From Molanna angustata (lineage: Eukaryota > Arthropoda > Insecta > Trichoptera > Molannidae), in NCBI GenBank assembly GCA_963576475.1, contig OY754982.1, positions 4,305,201 through 4,369,200 of the forward strand: 64,000 nucleotides of DNA, written 5' to 3'. The translations under genes and the position numbers were made by a program. Positions within the stretch are counted from its first letter, which is position 1. Every line of letters begins with the position of its first letter. The notes under the pieces were generated by a model that did no database searches, had not been told where the DNA came from, and saw nothing but the letters and a program-made list of their open reading frames with translations. Shown in pieces: positions 58,027 to 64,000 of the stretch.

Positions 58027-58995
58027 TCAACTGTCGATTCGTTCAAGAGAATGTAATTCTCTTGAAGGAAGAGGTTTAAAGCCAAGATGCGTGTATGAAG
58101 GAACATTTTGTATGATGTAGTGGACTTTTTGCATGCCAAAAACACCAACTTAGAGGCTTCGTAGCATATATGTTGTATACATGGATGAATTCAGAATTTG
58201 AAGTAGAACATTGTGAGTTTTTTTGTTTTTGTCTGTGTGTGTCCCCTTATAACTTTTGATCCGCTCAATTTACAGAGCCCAAAATTTCAGAATATATAAA
58301 ACAGTAATAGGCCTACAAAACTTTTATCCTCAGAATTTTGAATTTTTGTTTCAGTCAGGGGTTATGAACTTTTGAATTTTTACTTTATATTTCTAATTAT
58401 CTCAGAAACCATAAAAGCTAGAACGCTGAAAATCGGTATAAATATAGACAAATATAAAATCTCAAATTAGTTTTTTCAAAGAAATTCCTAAAATTCTCAT
58501 ATATTTTTTATTAAGAATTTTTTTATGATAAATGTGTGTTTAACTGCCTATATTTTCAAAGTTTTTAAAAATATCGAAAAGAGCCGAAACACTCCAACTA
58601 GAAAATTTAATTTTCTATAAAAAATATTATCATTGTAGTAGTACATCTCAATTTTTTTAACAATTTTTTATAAAAATTGAATTTAGTGACGACATCGCTT
58701 CATACAATTTGTATGGCAGTCACCTATACACAATATCTAAGAAAACTTTATAGTTTGATACATTATCTCCAAACATACATACATACCATCATGATGTTTT
58801 CATATTCTGGGTTGAAAAAAGGACTGACCTCCATACTGTCATATCTTGAAATTCATACCTACATGTTTTGTATAGAAAACAAAATATCTCAAAATATTCA
58901 ATAATTTGGATTTGTTTTATAGTTTGGTACTTATTTTTTCAACTATACATACTATCTCTATCGACAGTTGGATCTCATGTGTTACATGCAACTAG
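58027..58995 (+). mobile_element. Helitron-like non-autonomous element, copy C
   Basis: It starts A|TCAACTGTCGATTCGTTC and ends CATGTGTTACATG, CAACTAG|T, and aligns with 39244-40151 throughout (TTATAACTTTTGATCCGCTC, AATTTTTGTTTCAGTCAGGG). Flanks differ from copy B on both sides, which fixes the ends. Confidence 0.72.
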
Positions 58996-59311
58996 TAATA
59001 ATCGTAAACGTACTAACTGAGAAATAATTGCTTCCAAAATATATGCAAAAAAATATCTTATTCAATGTCACACTTGCCTACGAGAGGATGTCAGTATTTT
59101 AGACTTCCGAAAACGAGATTAACATGTACACAAAATAGTTTATAACATAAATATTGTCTCAGAATGTATAATAATTTACCACCAAACATAAAAGAAACCA
59201 TAAGTCTTGTCACCTTTCATAGGCTAGGTGCTGAATACATAATTAAAACTATTAATGTTCTCCACAGTTTTACGTAATGTTTTTTATGTCATACTCTTAC
59301 TATATGTAATT

Positions 59312-61592
59312 ACTAGCTTTTATGTCCCGCCGTTGGCCAAGAATGTAAATTAGTGAAGGAATAAGCAATCGTTTATATACCTACATAATATTGTCACACA
59401 TAATTTTTTTTAACCGTAGTATGAAAAGTAGTTTGAAATTTAATTGAGTTTAAGCGGTGTAAAATCTTAAAGTGATGGCCACAATCCATTTGCTTTTATA
59501 TATAAGCACATACAATTTCTGCACGCATGGACTATGGGAAATGATCTTAAAAATGACTTATTATAAAAAGACAACGTCGTAAAGAGTTTGGATTTGGCCA
59601 CAACCCCTATTTTTATATATTGTCATCGAACGCAAATAATGTGTTTTAAATATTTAGTAATTTTGGATGATGGGAAATGGTTTAAAAATTGATTAAACAA
59701 AAGTACTGAAAATATTCTAGTGTTGGTCCCATCCCATTCGTTTTTATATTTTTCGTCAAGTGTGCATATAGTTTATTATAGTTTTGCACAATAAAACTGA
59801 TAGACTTAAAACTGACACATAAGTCTACATTACAGAAGAAGAAGACTTAAGCTATGTTAAATAGTTTTTAATATGAATATAAACGTTGTGAAGATCCAGC
59901 AATGGCCACAACCCCGATTTTTTATATATTGTCATCAAAATGAAATGTGTAGTTATTGAAAATTAAGCAATATATGATGATATAATAAATGGTGTAAATT
60001 TGATTGAACAAAAGTAATGAGGAGATTCTAGTGTTGGTCACATCCCATTCGTTTTTATGTATTTTCATCAAGTATGCATGTTGTTTATAATATTTCGTTA
60101 CAATAGACTATTAGACATAAAACTAATCCAAAAGACTAAATAAAAAAAGAAGTAGAAGTATAAAACCATAACAACTGTAATAAAAACTGACCCAATGGTC
60201 TACATAGAAGATGAAATAGAAGAATTACACATTAGGAAATGTATTATATAAAAAACTGACCAAAATGTCTTCATAAAAGAAGAAGAAGAAGATGAGTTGA
60301 ACTATAGGAAATATTTTATATAAAATTCACCCAACATCTACATAAAATAAGAAAACGAAGAATTAGACTAAAGGATAGTTTGTTTAAAAGTAGTTTGTTT
60401 AAAAACTAACCAAAAGGTCTACATAAAGGAAGAAGAAGACGAATTAGACTATAGGAAATAGTTTGTATAAAAACTCACCCAAGGTCTACATAAATTAAGA
60501 AAAAGAAAAATTAGACTATAGGAAATAGTTTATTTATGAACTGTCCCAAATGACTTCACAAAAGAAGAGGAAGAAGATTTAAACCCCAAGAAATGGTTTG
60601 TAGAAAAAATCACCCAAAGGTCTACATAGAAAAAAGAAGAATTTCACTATAGGAAATAGTTTGTAGGTATATTGAATGTGTATTGTAGTTAACCTAAAAT
60701 AGTTTAATAATTTTCCTATACAAAATCAGTATATTCTTGGTTTTTAAGTAGTATTAGGTATGTAGGTACCTACCTACAATGATGTTCTAAATTAATTCGA
60801 ATTCGATTTATAACAAATTTTATTTGAATATCAGAATGTGTCCGTTACCATAGTAACCATGTTCCAACATGTGAAAAATATCAAATGTTATGGAGACATT
60901 TTTTGAATAATATGTAGGTATCTACATTGGTTTGTTCGATGCCATAAAAATGAAAATTGTCAGAAAAATCAAATATTTTTAACAAATTATGCAATTTTAT
61001 TACGCCTATATCTTTACTAATAATTAACAGACTTTTACAATATATGTCTAAAAACTTGCTGTAATGTCTTGTGTTTCATTTTATTATTTCATAATCACAT
61101 TTATTTCAAAGGTATATTATTTTAAAGAACATATTCATTCGGTAGGAAAATTAAATATCGTATGAAAAGATATTAAAATGGCGGGGTTATATGTACATTT
61201 GTACAAAACGCTTACTTTAAAAATAAGTTAAACATTATAATTAGACAAAATATTCACCATGTTTTTCACTTAAAAGCTAAGTTATACTTGAAAATATATT
61301 TTTTTCGTGTAAATACGTACTTCTAACTTTTAAACTAACAGATATTTGCGTGCAAAATGTACACTTTTTTGACAGATATGACTTGGAAAATTTTGTATGA
61401 AAAAAATAATTATTGAAATATCTTTAAAATTCAGCATTTTAATCGCATTATTTTTAGCGTGAAACTGCATCAGGTATACTGGTACACGTTCGCACATAAA
61501 TTAGATTTTTAGATGCTCTGGGTTTTTCAAAAGGCGTGTGACAAACACACACACACACACACACTAACATATTGATTGCTTTATTACTTTAG
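59312..61592. mobile_element. nested repeat element (ACTAGCTTTTATGTCCCGCC family), copy 2
   Basis: It has the same start and end as 13930-16936. It is shorter because it lacks the 15190-16010 minisatellite block. TGGCCACAA-type tandem units are at 59470-60060, GAAGAAG-rich units at 60100-60670, and a (CA)n run near 61545. Confidence 0.65.
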
Positions 61593-62734
61593 ATTTGTTT
61601 CAAAAAGTATTTTTTTTGTTTTTTGTTTAAACTAGATGTATTAATTTTGTATATTATTTATTTATTTATTTAAAAAAATCAACACAGACAGCGTTTGCTG
61701 GTATGAGTGTTGACATACATTTTCGTTTATATTGACATTTTGTTAGATGATTACATGTTATACAATGTGGTGAACAATAGCATTAAATTGAAAATTCAAC
61801 CATAGTGGAGCCCAAAACAGTTAATATGTTTTTATATCTAAATAAATGTTACTACTAATTGTTCCTATTTGGAAATTTACTGCCTCACTGGACGAATCTG
61901 TTCTGGGGCAGTACTTTTCCAATTTAGTCTAAGGTTACATGTTATTAAATGAAGTTTCACATGAGATATTGTGTTCTATATCGGTTTTTCTCGTCTCCAT
62001 AGTGTAATCGCTGACTATTACTTGTTTCTATAGAAGACTAATTATATTCCTAAATACCTTGTCAATTTTCGCTTTGCTTCCTTAATCTTCGCTTATGTGC
62101 GTCTCCGTTCTATTCATTATTCCAAGATTCTATCCAGTCTGAATCACGGAGAGCTCAAAAAACAAGTCTTTAAAACTCCTTCCACGAAAATCAGTCTCCT
62201 TGTTTATTTAAACAGCTTCATTCCAAATGTGTCCGTGGCGTTATTTTCCTCAATTCATTTGGTGTCATTGTACACTATAAAACATACATTGTTGACTATG
62301 TTTCTTGGTATTGTTATTGTTTGAAAGCGTGGAGCTGAATAATTAAATATGTATTTATATTGCAACAACTGTTGCTTCAGTTCTCATGTGGTTTTCGCCT
62401 TTAATACCTTTCAATGACGTATCATTTATAATAACGGTTTTGACAATCACGGCAGCATTCCTCAAGGTTTAGGAAAGGCCGAGGTTATACATACATTAAG
62501 GGAGCATATTAACCTTAACATCCCAATTCGAAATAAAATTTTTCAAATATATTAGGTAAACAGCGTGTTTCGAAAAAAAAAGTATTTTCAACATTTCTCT
62601 AGTGAATGTTCGTCACACAATTTTAAAATTCAGCCTAAATTCCCCTAAAAATATATATAAAACATCCTGATTTCAAGCATTTTTACTCTCCACACTATGG
62701 AATAGTGGAGAGTCATGATTTCACAATTTTAAGC
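61593..62734. other. intergenic DNA, nothing firm
   Basis: It contains a short TATTTATT repeat near 61655 and a dispersed-repeat fragment near 61885-61915. The frame 62097-62324 has no recognisable features. Confidence 0.45.
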
Positions 62735-63660
62735 GTATTTTTTTACATCAATTTCTCAACGGGTATAATGTAGAGAGTGCACACTGTAGAAAATGCATAC
62801 CTACTATGAGTTTCGTGACAATGTTTTTATGTGTATGGTGTATTGTGTAAACTTTTGTCCTCTGGGAATCTTATATTTGTTTAAGAATCTTATAGAAATG
62901 TACTTCATAAAAATGCATTTAGAGATTGTCAACATTTCAAGAAGAAAAAATGAACGCTTATTATGGTGTGGAGAGTTTAGTGTTGGCCACAACCCACTCG
63001 TTTAAATAATAATCTATCCATAACTATGTGTCGTAGAGAAATAAATCTTTTATGTGCTTAAAGAGTGCATACAATCAAAGTGAATGTTCGTGATAATTTT
63101 TTCAATTCATCAAGTCAGGTTGTTTTTTTGTGTTTTGTGATAGGTAAGGCTAATTAATACCTAGGATTGAACAGTCTATACGCCTAGTAAGTGTACCTAC
63201 AGGTCAAATCTCCTAGTTGTCTTTACGAGTCAAGTAGGTATGTTTTACTAATTCTTCCCCGGTGACGTGATTCAGTCTTACGTCACCTTATTAAATCTTT
63301 GTATTAATTCAATATATTACAAGTCTAAAAAAACGTGAGCGTACATCACGACATTTTGATACTTGACAGACTTATTATTCATCACCTACCCGAGATGGGT
63401 CAATACGCATGAAATCAATAAAAAAACGAGTGGGTTGTAGCCAACACCAAACTCTCCACAACATAGTAATTGTTCATTTTTTCTTCTTGAAAGGTTTACA
63501 ATTTCTAAACGCATTTTTATGAAGTACATTTCTATTAAACAAATATAAGATTCCCAGAGGACAAAAGTTTTCACAATACACCATACACACAAAAAAATTG
63601 TCACGGAAATCATTGTATGCATTTTCTACATGATGCCTGTTGAGAAATTTAAGTAAAATT
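62735..63660. repeat. large inverted repeat, arms of about 240-270 bp
   Basis: The left arm 62735-63005 and right arm 63419-63660 are diverged inverted copies: CTCAACGGGT/CCTGTTGAG, GTAGAAAATGCATAC, TTTTGTCCTCTGGGAATCTT, GGCCACAACCCACTCGTTT. The spacer of about 410 bp is unrelated. It is probably a foldback element or two opposed insertions of one repeat. Confidence 0.75.
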
Positions 63661-64000
63661 GCATTACTTTTATACCTTAACGATAGAAGAAAGGTTTTTG
63701 ACCTTTCCTTCTTCATAAATTATTAAACTACTATTTTTTATTTTACTATTTTTGTTCATCCCATCAAAACTTAGAAAAATACAAATTTACAGATTTATGG
63801 ACATCTAGTTTTTTTAGTTATTAGTTTAAAACTAAAAATGCGTTTTTGAGATTTATTAAAAAAGGCTCTTTTGAAAATTTCCAAAATAATTTCATATTCA
63901 CTATGTCCATGTTGTATATCAAATGAATGCCTGTAATCTGCAGAATGAAACCGAACGAAACATACTCCAGTCTTCTATGTCGGATAGTTTTCATACTAGA
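63661..64000. other. window end, nothing recognised
   Basis: AT-rich DNA with no supported feature. Confidence 0.5.

Overview
This is an AT-rich, intron-bearing, transposon-dense eukaryotic window. It carries one complete recognisable host gene, a five-exon Smaug (smg/SAMD4) homologue on the + strand (coding 8259-21496). The gene structure, the abundance of non-LTR retrotransposon tails, tRNA-derived SINEs, MITEs and Helitron-like elements, and the base composition suggest an insect, most likely a lepidopteran. That taxonomic call is inference. I see no bacterial, phage or viral genes, no rRNA, and no tRNA gene that is not a SINE head.

Layout. 1-7 kb: old retroposon debris, several foldback elements and a CR1/L2-like LINE end. 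7.1-7.8 kb: a possible small secreted-peptide gene. 8.26-21.5 kb: smg, encoding an N-terminal Smaug domain, two conserved serine-rich motifs, a SAM RNA-binding domain split between exons 2 and 3, a region after it where the family has its PHAT domain, and a C-terminal domain. Its introns hold SINEs, LINE 3' ends, a 3.7-kb TTAA-flanked foldback element lodged in a Helitron-like repeat, and a pogo-like element ending 33 bp before the last exon. 21.5-40 kb: 3' flank, then intergenic DNA with nested MITEs, SINEs and 65-bp and 91-bp tandem arrays. 40.78-40.98 kb: a likely first coding exon of an unidentified single-pass membrane protein, with no partner exon recognised in the window. 42.2-54 kb: satellite-rich DNA (51-bp array, a 5-kb 60/61-bp array, 31-bp array) among LINE fragments. 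54-64 kb: more SINE, LINE, Helitron-like and foldback copies.

The most notable observations are: (1) the 5-kb array at 46.8-51.8 kb is a tandem expansion of a 60-bp segment inside the C-terminal coding region of a non-LTR retrotransposon, whose unexpanded flanks are still readable on both sides; (2) it consists of exactly 41 short (60-bp) and 41 long (61-bp) junctions in an irregular order; (3) foldback elements at 5.0, 28.0 and 37.0 kb carry sequence resembling a hammerhead-ribozyme core; (4) several insertions can be proven within the window by target duplications or empty sites (TTAA element, 9-bp-TSD MITEs, inverted-dimer retroposons with 16-18-bp duplications).
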